Shown here: in pieces, positions 1 to 5,704 of the stretch | How positions within the stretch are numbered: the stretch's first letter is position 1 | How the letters are laid out: each line of letters begins with the position of its first letter | From: Deltaproteobacteria bacterium UBA5329 | GTDB lineage: Bacteria; Desulfobacterota; Syntrophorhabdia; Syntrophorhabdales; Syntrophorhabdaceae | Direction of reading: 5' to 3' | Length of the DNA stretch: 8,453 bases | Assembly (NCBI GenBank): GCA_002408185.1 | Contig: DHQV01000105.1 | Location: forward strand, 60,505-68,957 | Position numbers and translations under genes: made by a program | The notes under the pieces: model-generated | The model's database searches: none | The model's input: only the letters and a program-made list of their open reading frames with translations | What the model was told of the DNA's origin: nothing

Positions 1-181
1 CGTCGGCATTCCTGCCCCCCGACCAGCGCCGGTTGACGGAGCCCACCCACTCGATTATCAGGTTGCGGCTTATCAGGAACGATCCCCCGCACAAAAACCG
101 CATTAGGGTTTGAAGCGTAAATGAATTCTTCTCCGAATCAATAGTGATCACGACAAAATAGAATAGCAAATATGATGCCAT
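1..181 (-). other. Ambiguous open frame running off the left edge
   Basis: An ATG at 179-181 opens a minus-strand frame that stays free of stops for about 60 codons to the window edge. Its first residues read MASYLLFYFVVITID. I recognise no family, and there is no Shine-Dalgarno sequence: the ATG directly follows a T-run. Two plus-strand frames are also open from the edge for about 35 codons (stops near 110-114), so they could be the tail of a gene entering from the left. A second minus frame is open too. With several short frames open in GC-rich sequence, none can be preferred. The sequence left of base 1 would settle it. Confidence 0.15.
165..180 (-). promoter_or_regulatory. Sigma-54-like -24/-12 element
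   Basis: On the minus strand the bases read TGGCATCATATTTGCT. This fits the RpoN consensus TGGCAC-N5-TTGCA: the GG and GC dinucleotides are exactly 10 nt apart and both half-sites are nearly complete. Transcription would go left, starting near 154, which lies inside the ambiguous edge frame. If the site is real, the gene's start is further left than 181. No enhancer site was identified. The call rests on the motif alone. Confidence 0.3.
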
Positions 182-212
182 AAAAAAAGGTGCGACACGC
201 GGTGAGGAGCAC
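182..212 (-). terminator. Possible terminator of the GNAT gene
   Basis: On the minus strand a small hairpin is followed by C and seven Ts (182-188). Its outer stem is GTGC/GCAC (209-212 with 190-193) and its inner stem is CAC/GTG around CGC. It lies about 70 nt beyond the ancestral stop of the acetyltransferase, in the right orientation. The stem is short and interrupted, so it may be weak or fortuitous. Confidence 0.35.
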
Positions 213-278
213 GAAAGGCTGGGTAACCAACTTCTAGCTTGCTAATGTCGGGTGGCACAAACGGGTGTGGATAGTTTC

Positions 279-374
279 TTATCCTTTTAGACGAAAAGCT
301 TCATGAAAGGTCACGATGCCGATGGGCGACGCCCCTTTGAGCGTGAGGGCGAGAACAAACTGGTCCGGGACCCC
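279..374 (-). pseudogene. Severed in-frame C-terminal segment of the GNAT acetyltransferase
   Basis: Reading on in the same frame past the TAA at 375-377 gives 31 more sense codons before a second TAA at 279-281. They encode GVPDQFVLALTL followed by KGASPIGIVTFHEAFRLKG. This matches the usual end of YhbS-type acetyltransferases, where a hydrophobic strand is followed by a V-x-[YF]-H-x-x-F motif (here VTFHEAF). One substitution, GAA to TAA at the Glu of an expected GLVHEGVP stretch (base 377), explains the break. With it reverted, the protein would be 190 residues. No start codon or binding site serves this tail, so it is probably untranslated. A sequencing error at base 377 would give the same picture. 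Confidence 0.75.
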
Positions 375-851
375 TTAGTGCACGAGGCCCGGAATGTTTT
401 TAAAGCCGAATCGGGTATAGTATTCTGGATCGCCGACCAGCACACACCCGTTCGCGCCTCTGGCAGACGGCAATTCAAGCCCCCGGTATACCAATGCCGT
501 GCCGATTCCCCGCCTCTGCAGGTGAGGCAAGACGGAAACGGGGCCAACCCCGTACCAATCGGGACTGCAGTCCGCCATTCTGACCGGTGAGAACGTGATA
601 TGCCCCACCACTTTCCCTTCCATCTCGGCAACCAAGGAAATTGTGAGCACCCTCGAATCTCTCAATTCTCGTATGATGTATTGCTCGGTATGAACGCCAT
701 AAGGGTGGACTTCAAATGCTGTCCGGGTGATCCAGGATATTTCTTCGATGTCGCCGGGTCTTTCATCACGGATAATCATATTCGCTGCCTTTTTCTCGTT
801 AGTGGTCATGTGTTGTGCCTGAATGATATGTCGTTCTGGCTCACTTTTCAA
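375..851 (-). CDS. GNAT-family N-acetyltransferase (YhbS-like), truncated by an in-frame stop
   Basis: This is a predicted acetyl-CoA-dependent N-acetyltransferase of the GNAT fold; its substrate cannot be read from sequence. The start is TTG at 849-851, chosen because GGAGG at 859-863 lies 7 nt upstream. ATG starts at residues 15 or 25 are possible, and the fold itself begins near residue 25 (MIIRDERPGD). Visible landmarks are the beta4 strand with acetyl-CoA motif A, QRRGIG, at residues 112-117, and the family signature GCVLVGDPEYYTRFGF at 135-150. Translation stops after residue 158 at TAA (375-377), about 32 residues short of the natural end, as described in the adjoining tail entry. The missing part includes the last strand of the fold, so the product is probably unstable or inactive. 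The gene is divergent from the isochorismatase-like gene, with 162 nt between the starts. Confidence 0.85.
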   Translation of the reverse strand: MKSEPERHIIQAQHMTTNEKKAANMIIRDERPGDIEEISWITRTAFEVHPYGVHTEQYIIRELRDSRVLTISLVAEMEGKVVGHITFSPVRMADCSPDWYGVGPVSVLPHLQRRGIGTALVYRGLELPSARGANGCVLVGDPEYYTRFGFKNIPGLVH

Positions 852-858
852 TTTATTT

Positions 859-863
859 CCTCC
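859..863 (-). promoter_or_regulatory. Shine-Dalgarno sequence deciding a TTG start
   Basis: GGAGG on the minus strand, 7 nt before the TTG at 851. It is the only strong ribosome binding site near the candidate starts of the acetyltransferase, so it favours TTG over the downstream in-frame ATG codons. Confidence 0.6.
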
Positions 864-901
864 AGGTCCTCGAAAATCAGCCAGTTAAGGATCATTTTTG
901 G

Positions 902-931
902 TTGTAATATCGGCACATAATTCGCTATAAA
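902..931 (+). promoter_or_regulatory. Probable sigma-70 promoter of the isochorismatase-like gene
   Basis: TTGTAA at 902-907 (4 of 6 matches to the -35 consensus) and TATAAA at 926-931 (5 of 6) are separated by 18 bp. Transcription would start near 938, leaving a leader of about 75 nt. The leader holds the palindrome CCGTACGG (957-964) and a second CCGTAC (975-980). Together these can form a GTACGG/CCGTAC hairpin or act as an operator. Confidence 0.45.
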
Positions 932-1013
932 TGTAGGTACGTTACGCAATTCATTCCCGTACGGAAAGTTCCTGCCGTACATCCGGTGCATAGTACGCGA
1001 GGAGGAAAAACGT

Positions 1014-1571
1014 ATGCCACAAATCAACCCTGCTCAACACCTTGTAAAAAGAGAGGATTGCGTCCTGGTCGCAATAGATGTGCAAGAGAAGCTGGTCCCG
1101 GCAGTCGATGACGGGGAACAGGTGATCCGGAACACGGTGAGACTGGTGAAGTTTTGTGCCATAGCGGGCATACCCGCGGTATTTACCGAGCAACAAAAGC
1201 TGGGACCGACACTTGCCGCGGTGCGGGAGGCGGCGGGAAATTTCGCTGCGATAGAGAAAGTTCATTTCAATTGCTTTATGAACCCACAATTCTCGGAAAA
1301 GATAAACAGCCTGGGGAGGAACACGATCGTCATTACCGGGGCCGAGTCCCACATATGTATTGCCCAGACCGCGTTAACGGCCCTGGCCAATCGCCGTGTC
1401 CACGTTATTTCGGATGCGGTCTCATCCCGGTCCCCCGCCAACAAAGCTGTCTCTCTTGCCCGGATGCGCGATGCCGGGGCGGTTATCAGTTCGACGGAGA
1501 TGTTTATTTACGAGATCCTGGTTCAGGGTGGTACCGACGAGTTCAGGTCGGTCCTGCCCCTCGTAAAATAA
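1014..1571 (+). CDS. Isochorismatase-like cysteine hydrolase
   Basis: A cytoplasmic hydrolase of the isochorismatase-like (YcaC/nicotinamidase) superfamily. Members cleave amide or vinyl-ether bonds through a Cys nucleophile; the substrate here is unknown. At 185 residues it has the usual length for a single-domain member. The catalytic triad is visible: Asp22 in VAIDVQEKL, Lys82 in the AIEKVHF segment, and Cys115 in GAESHICIAQTAL. The residues before the nucleophile sit where the family's conserved cis-peptide lies. TEQ at 58-60 is also typical of the YcaC-like branch. The ATG is supported by AGGAGG at 1000-1005, 8 nt upstream. The gene is probably monocistronic: it is divergent from the acetyltransferase and converges on the lipoprotein gene. 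Isochorismatase itself is unlikely because no siderophore or phenazine genes are nearby. Confidence 0.9.
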   Translation: MPQINPAQHLVKREDCVLVAIDVQEKLVPAVDDGEQVIRNTVRLVKFCAIAGIPAVFTEQQKLGPTLAAVREAAGNFAAIEKVHFNCFMNPQFSEKINSLGRNTIVITGAESHICIAQTALTALANRRVHVISDAVSSRSPANKAVSLARMRDAGAVISSTEMFIYEILVQGGTDEFRSVLPLVK

Positions 1572-1589
1572 ATACAGGCATTTCCCCCA

Positions 1590-1613
1590 ATGAAAAGAGC
1601 CGCAGATCGCGGC
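1590..1613 (-). terminator. Terminator-like hairpin between convergent genes
   Basis: GCCGC (1599-1603) and GCGGC (1609-1613) form a 5-bp GC stem with a 5-nt loop. On the minus strand the stem is followed by TCTTTTCATT, so it best fits termination of the lipoprotein transcript, 37 nt past its stop. The plus side has only CCATTATAA, so it is a poor terminator for the isochorismatase-like gene. A looser inverted repeat, ATAACC (1619-1624) with GGTTAT (1648-1653), also lies in this gap. Confidence 0.5.
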
Positions 1614-1649
1614 CCATTATAACCTGTAACCTATTTACCGATAATCCGG

Positions 1650-2897
1650 TTATTTCACATATACCAGATCGGTCGACGCGAAGCTTCCGCCTTTATTGGT
1701 TTTTGCCCAGCTTGCGTCAACACCAAACAGTTCGACCACTTCGAGCTCGCCTTTGAAAGCTCCTTTTTTCCGCCCCAGCGGCTGTTTCGTCTTCGGATCG
1801 ATAACCTCTTCTCCCGGCGCATACACTTCGAGGATCTTTCCTTTTTCCAGACCGGAGAGCCTTCCTGCATTGATATAGACCTTCGTGCCTTCAACAGAAG
1901 CGATCCGGGAGTGCCAATCTACCGAAAGGACCGTCTTCAGAACATCCTCGGCGATCATCTCGATGGCAAGATCGATCGCCTTGATCTTTGCTTTTTCCGA
2001 ACTCAAGTCCCCTTTCTCGCGTGACAGGGATATCGGATTCCTGCCAGAAAGCTGCTTCATTGTCTGGCCTGTCTCTGTATTGAACACATCTATGGCCAGC
2101 TTTGACATTGCGAAGGACGTTTCCTTTTCATCCTTGCCTTCTATGCGCGAAGAGCTGATATAGACGTCGGAAAGTGTCGTCTTGAGGATGGCCTGTATGC
2201 CCAGGTCGCTGTTCATTTTCCTGGCGTTGGCCATATCGAAATATGAACCCCGGATATTTAATGTGTTCGGGTCGACACATATGACCGTGCCGGTACTTTC
2301 AAGACGGGAGATGAGACGCTTTGTGGCCAGCTCTCCCAGACCTTCCGATTTATAGTTCGTATTGTCTATCACGGGAAGGACAACGATCCGCCGCTTCATT
2401 TTCGGGGACGGGTATTCAAATGATATCAATCCCGGCATGTACCCTAAGCCGACCGGGATATATCCCATCTGGGTCGGATAAACGTTACCCGGCTGGATCC
2501 CTTTCTTTTTAAGCTCTTCTTCGAGTTTTGCTATCCTTTTTTCCAGTTCATCCCGCTCTTTCTTGCTCGGCCCGCTGCCGCCAACACTGAATGACAGCGC
2601 CTCGCCGATACCCGGGGAGTACTGGTCCTTGCGGATCCACACATAGGGCGGCTCATACGGTGTGAGCATGTATTTACGGTTCCGGGTGTAGATATACTCG
2701 ATCCCGTCAATAACCTTTATATCCCCGAGTTGAGGTTCTTTTACCTCCTCTGCATCGGCACGGGCCGATCTTTTCGCAGCAGCGGAATCAGTTTTTTTGG
2801 TGGTCTTCGACGGGTCTTCATCCTTCTTTTTGCCGAAAGGGAGATAACTGCAGGACGCCAGGAACAAAACGAGTAATATTAATATTATCTTTCGCAT
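1650..2897 (-). CDS. CsgG/FlgT-like envelope lipoprotein
   Basis: A predicted lipoprotein of 415 residues. The signal peptide MRKIILILLVLFLASC ends in a lipobox (LASC, lipidated Cys16). Ser17 at +2 would favour outer-membrane sorting under the enterobacterial rule. A charged linker (about 22-55) and a short coiled coil (about 111-133) follow. A CsgG/TolB-N-like domain starts at RRIVVLPVIDNT (169-180) and includes the helix with LGELATKRLISRL. The C-terminal 85 residues (KVYINAGRLSGLEKGKILEV and beyond) resemble the SH3-like C-terminal domain of FlgT-type flagellar proteins. Neither curli nor flagellar genes are visible, so the assembly it serves is unknown. The ATG at 2897 is chosen because the signal peptide begins there; a longer in-frame version from 3041 would overlap the kinase and bury the signal peptide. 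No Shine-Dalgarno precedes it, and a perfect promoter lies immediately upstream. The domain assignment is by pattern, not search. Confidence 0.8.
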   Translation of the reverse strand: MRKIILILLVLFLASCSYLPFGKKKDEDPSKTTKKTDSAAAKRSARADAEEVKEPQLGDIKVIDGIEYIYTRNRKYMLTPYEPPYVWIRKDQYSPGIGEALSFSVGGSGPSKKERDELEKRIAKLEEELKKKGIQPGNVYPTQMGYIPVGLGYMPGLISFEYPSPKMKRRIVVLPVIDNTNYKSEGLGELATKRLISRLESTGTVICVDPNTLNIRGSYFDMANARKMNSDLGIQAILKTTLSDVYISSSRIEGKDEKETSFAMSKLAIDVFNTETGQTMKQLSGRNPISLSREKGDLSSEKAKIKAIDLAIEMIAEDVLKTVLSVDWHSRIASVEGTKVYINAGRLSGLEKGKILEVYAPGEEVIDPKTKQPLGRKKGAFKGELEVVELFGVDASWAKTNKGGSFASTDLVYVK

Positions 2898-2903
2898 CGT
2901 GTG

Positions 2904-2933
2904 ATTATAAGGTAACAAGTCAATAAATGTCAA
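2904..2933 (-). promoter_or_regulatory. Consensus sigma-70 promoter giving a leaderless lipoprotein mRNA
   Basis: On the minus strand, TTGACA (2928-2933) and TATAAT (2904-2909) are both perfect hexamers, 18 bp apart. Only six bases (CACACG) separate the -10 box from the ATG, so the expected start of transcription is at 2897-2898, on the A of the start codon or one base before it. No ribosome binding site is present, which agrees with leaderless translation. The promoter lies in the 58-nt gap after the kinase stop codon and gives the lipoprotein gene expression independent of the kinase. Confidence 0.75.
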
Positions 2934-2955
2934 ATTTTTAACTCCTGATTTTTGT

Positions 2956-5094
2956 TTATATCTCCCCCTGAAAAAGGGGCAGCGAGAACGAAAAAACGCT
3001 TCCTTTCCCGGGAGTGCTTTCGACCCATAGCGCACCACCATGACTTTCGATAACGGATTTCACGATAAACAGCCCAAGGCCCGTCCCCTCCTTCTTTGTT
3101 CCAAGGGTCCCGCGATTATACCTTTGGAATATGAGGGGAATTTCCTTTTGAGGTATGCCAATGCCCCTGTCGGCGACGGATACGACGACCATGCTGCCTT
3201 CCACCTTTGTATTTATTGTGACCTCTGTATCATCGGGCGAAAATTTGAGGGCATTCGCGACCAGATTTATGATCACCCGTTCGATGTAATCTTTATCGGC
3301 AAGGGCCAGAAGATGGCCCTGCCCAGAAAACTTTACCCGGGGGTAAATGCTGACCGTATCCCGTATGATCTCGTTTATCTCGACGGGCCGTATGGCAAAT
3401 TCGATCCTGCCCGATTCGATTCTTGAAACGTTCAGGTAGTTTTCAACGAGATGCTGTATTTTGGTTACGTTTTCATCTATGGTTGTCAATTTTTCCTTGA
3501 GCCCGCCTTCGACAATGCCGTATTTTCCAAGCAATATGCGCTTCAGGAAACCCGAAACGGGGACGAGGAACGACTTGATGTCATGGTTTACCGAGGATAC
3601 GAAATCGGCCTTGAACTCTTCTATCTTCTTTTCCGTCGATATATCCTGCAGTACAAGTATGTGTCCCGGAGGAGCGTTTTCCAGGGACCATGGGGACGTA
3701 AAAACCTTGAGATACACCGCTTCATCTGACCCTTTCCTGCCAATGACAAATTCATGAACGGCCGCATGATCGTTCCCGGAGACCCGAAAAGAAGGAAATG
3801 CCTCATGATAGTTACTGCCCATGACACCGGCAGGGTCGGTGCCCATTATTGTCGCCACGGCCCGGTTGCAGTAAATAATGGTGCCTTCCTTGTCAATAGC
3901 GATGACACCCTCGTTCAACGTTTCCAGTATCGATAGAAAACGCATCCGGTCGAGACGTATCATCGCTGTCTTATCTTCGAGCTCGGCATTGATGGCGCTG
4001 ATTTTCCGGATATTGTCCTTGATTGTCTGGGTCCGCTCCGAAACGGCAGCCGACATCTTATTGATAGATGAAGCAATAAGACCGAACTCGCGGATGCTTA
4101 TCTTTTGTTCATCAACGCGGGAATCGGTCTGGCCCCTCTCGATCCGCCAACAGGTATCGAGGATGCTTTCGAGGGAGGGCCGTATGCCGCGCGTGATCAG
4201 AAAGGTGATAATAATTACCGCGGACGTTGCCAGGATCGATATTGCAATGAAAACAAAGAGCAATCTCTTTTTAACAGGGAGGAATATATTCTCACTGACA
4301 GCGATCCCATAGGACCACTTGTCAGATCTATCCGCATTATAGGGCGAAGGTTTGTATATAGTATAGTACTGTGATCTGCCGATGAGCGTTTTTCCGATGT
4401 AATTCTTTTTTTTCCGGTAAAGCGCCTGTGTGATCTTCTCCGGCAGCTTCTGGGTCTGTTGGCCCGTTACGGCAAAAATAGTGCTGAACACCCTCGTATC
4501 GTTTTTAAATACGGAAACGTAGACTGGCTCCTCGCGCTTTTGCGAAAGGAGATCGCTTAAATTCTTCACGAGAGAATTGCTATTGTCCAGGATAAAGAAC
4601 TCGCTCAGTATCGCCTTTTGCGCCTTTAGAGGCATTGAAACGTACATGGCGGCAAGGCGCTCCTCTCCGCAGGAAACCGATGCGAATCCCCGGGACACGG
4701 TCTGCGCGTCCATGGCCGGCAGTACTATGCCTTCGCGTGCGGTATCCTTTGTAAGCGTAATGATGGGCCTGTTTTTGTCGTCGGCGACATGGATAACGTC
4801 GATGTTCTCGGCCCGCAGGCGCTCTCCGAGCAGCTCCCTGATCTTTTTTGTATCCCTTTGTTCAACGGCCGTGTTCAAGACGTCTCGCATGGAAAAGAGT
4901 GCCATGCGAGATTCTACATGATAAAATTCCCGGTCAACGGCAAATGAAAAGAGGTTAATATCTGAATTGAGCCCTTTATCGAGTTCATTCACTGCAATGT
5001 GTTCAATAGAACGTATCCCGGAATACGTCGTGACGATCGAAAGCAGGATTATGAGACCGATAAAGAAGAGAAGTATTTTTCTGTAAAGGGTCAT
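2956..5094 (-). CDS. Membrane-bound orphan sensor histidine kinase (Cache-like/HAMP/PAS/HisKA)
   Basis: A 712-residue inner-membrane kinase that should sense an extracytoplasmic signal and phosphorylate a response regulator. TM1 lies at about 6-26 and TM2 at about 277-301. Between them is a periplasmic domain of some 250 residues, Cache-like by size and layout. HAMP (about 300-352), a linker helix and PAS (about 383-490, NEGVIAIDKEGTIIYCN) follow. The H-box has His504 in VSSVNHDIKSFLVP. The N-box is NLVANALKF (610-618), the G1 box DRGIGIP (642-648) and the G2 box GTGLGL (670-675). The ATP-binding domain looks complete. The H-box is unusual: Phe509 replaces the normal Pro, and Ser508 occupies the Thr/Asn position linked to phosphatase activity. 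The ATG sits just before TM1, but its ribosome binding site is poor (CGGTAAA). No response regulator adjoins it. It starts 122 nt after the tRNA gene with no clear promoter, so read-through is possible. Confidence 0.93.
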   Translation of the reverse strand: MTLYRKILLFFIGLIILLSIVTTYSGIRSIEHIAVNELDKGLNSDINLFSFAVDREFYHVESRMALFSMRDVLNTAVEQRDTKKIRELLGERLRAENIDVIHVADDKNRPIITLTKDTAREGIVLPAMDAQTVSRGFASVSCGEERLAAMYVSMPLKAQKAILSEFFILDNSNSLVKNLSDLLSQKREEPVYVSVFKNDTRVFSTIFAVTGQQTQKLPEKITQALYRKKKNYIGKTLIGRSQYYTIYKPSPYNADRSDKWSYGIAVSENIFLPVKKRLLFVFIAISILATSAVIIITFLITRGIRPSLESILDTCWRIERGQTDSRVDEQKISIREFGLIASSINKMSAAVSERTQTIKDNIRKISAINAELEDKTAMIRLDRMRFLSILETLNEGVIAIDKEGTIIYCNRAVATIMGTDPAGVMGSNYHEAFPSFRVSGNDHAAVHEFVIGRKGSDEAVYLKVFTSPWSLENAPPGHILVLQDISTEKKIEEFKADFVSSVNHDIKSFLVPVSGFLKRILLGKYGIVEGGLKEKLTTIDENVTKIQHLVENYLNVSRIESGRIEFAIRPVEINEIIRDTVSIYPRVKFSGQGHLLALADKDYIERVIINLVANALKFSPDDTEVTINTKVEGSMVVVSVADRGIGIPQKEIPLIFQRYNRGTLGTKKEGTGLGLFIVKSVIESHGGALWVESTPGKGSVFSFSLPLFQGEI

Positions 5095-5100
5095 TTTACC

Positions 5101-5216
5101 GACACGTGTTTAAAAGGCCCTCGCGGGCGGTCCGGAAACCCGGCACGATACACGATAGATTTATGCTCAGGACACACACGGAACATCCGTATCGACTGAA
5201 AATGACATGTTTAAAA
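5101..5216. repeat. Imperfect direct repeat flanking the tRNA-kinase spacer
   Basis: gacacgtgtttaaaa at 5101-5115 and gacatgtttaaaa at 5204-5216 differ only by a 2-base insertion and share the 9-mer tgtttaaaa. One copy abuts the CCA end of the tRNA gene; the other sits just upstream of the kinase start. About 88 bases lie between them, with no gene. The repeat could be a remnant of a duplication, a paired binding site, or chance in AT-rich sequence. Confidence 0.3.
5112..5143 (-). terminator. Tandem small hairpins with a short T-run downstream of tRNA-Ala
   Basis: On the minus strand, CCGG-GTTT-CCGG (5132-5143) is followed by GCCC-GCGA-GGGC (5117-5128), the latter closed by a GNRA-type tetraloop and followed by CTTTT. 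It could attenuate or end the tRNA transcript before the kinase gene. The 4-bp stems are short for a strong intrinsic terminator. Confidence 0.35.
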
Positions 5217-5291
5217 TGGTGGAGGTGACGGGGATTGAACCCGTGGCCCCCTCGTTGCGAACGAGGTGCTCTCCCGCTGAGCTACACCCCC
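5217..5291 (-). tRNA. tRNA-Ala (anticodon CGC)
   Basis: A complete 75-nt tRNA with encoded CCA. The acceptor stem GGGGGTG/CACCTCC contains the G3:U70 pair that marks alanine tRNAs. The D arm is GCTC/GAGC. The anticodon stem CCTCG/CGAGG closes the loop TTCGCAA, giving anticodon CGC, which reads GCG. The variable loop has 5 nt, and the T arm is ACGGG-TTCAATC-CCCGT. It follows the response regulator gene by 56 nt and has its own promoter in that gap. Confidence 0.96.
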
Positions 5292-5302
5292 GGGGTGCCA
5301 TA

Positions 5303-5332
5303 ATCATAGTCCATAACCGACCCTCATGGCAA
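5303..5332 (-). promoter_or_regulatory. Promoter of tRNA-Ala
   Basis: On the minus strand, TTGCCA (5327-5332, 5 of 6) and TATGAT (5303-5308, 5 of 6) are 18 bp apart. The predicted start near 5296 leaves only about five bases before the mature tRNA 5' end, as is common for tRNA genes. No terminator-like hairpin separates it from the response regulator, so operon read-through may add to its expression. Confidence 0.6.
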
Positions 5333-5347
5333 GGTATTTATGGTATA

Positions 5348-5704
5348 TCACGGGCCCAGAATTTCCTTGATCGTCTCTTTCAACTCACGGGTGTCGGCCG
5401 ATTTGACGACATAGCCGTCCGAAACCCAGCTCGACAGGTCCTGCTTGAATTCCCCGTAAGCGGAGCAAAGAATGACCGGCTGGTCCTTGTTCATATTCTT
5501 TATAGCGTTGAGCGCCTGAATACCATCCATGACCGGCATCTTTATATCAAGCACAATGACGTCAAATGAAGCTGTCTTGACCTTCTCAAGGGCTTCGAGG
5601 CCGTTGGATGCGGTATCGACCTCATAACCCTCTTCCTCAAGTTCTTCTTTGAACAAGAGCCTGATATTTTCCTCATCGTCGACAACGAGAACTTTTCTTT
5701 TCAT
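5348..5704 (-). CDS. Single-domain response regulator (CheY/Spo0F-like receiver)
   Basis: A 118-residue phosphoacceptor receiver domain with no output domain. It must act by protein contact or as a relay rather than by binding DNA. The acidic pocket Asp9-Asp10, phosphorylation site Asp53 (VIVLDIKMPVMDG), switch Ser81 and conserved Lys101 are all present, so it should be active. The usual Lys-Pro pair is Lys-Ser here. The start codon overlaps the stop of the upstream kinase as ATGA, and AGAGGAG (5710-5716) lies 5 nt before the ATG, so the pair is translationally coupled and almost certainly cognate. The orphan membrane kinase downstream could also use it, which is inference. The TGA stop is 56 nt before the tRNA gene. 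Confidence 0.95.
   Translation of the reverse strand: MKRKVLVVDDEENIRLLFKEELEEEGYEVDTASNGLEALEKVKTASFDVIVLDIKMPVMDGIQALNAIKNMNKDQPVILCSAYGEFKQDLSSWVSDGYVVKSADTRELKETIKEILGP

Noticed and set aside
303..631. Short frames on both strands over the GNAT gene
   Set aside because: They are shadows. The GNAT frame carries the motifs, and the tail beyond its stop is in the same frame, so no frameshift is needed.
1154..1756. Plus-strand frame of 200 codons overlapping two genes
   Set aside because: It is a frame-shifted shadow of the isochorismatase-like gene that runs into the convergent lipoprotein gene. Its composition (many Arg, Pro and Cys) is not protein-like.
2898..3041. A 48-residue upstream extension of the lipoprotein
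   Set aside because: It would overlap the kinase end and place the lipoprotein signal peptide inside the protein. The promoter elements also fall within it.
5207..5569. Plus-strand frame of 120 codons beginning MFKMVEVTGIEPVAPSL
   Set aside because: Its start is the antisense of tRNA-Ala and the rest is antisense to the receiver gene. The VTGIEP peptide is a familiar artefact of translating tRNA complements.
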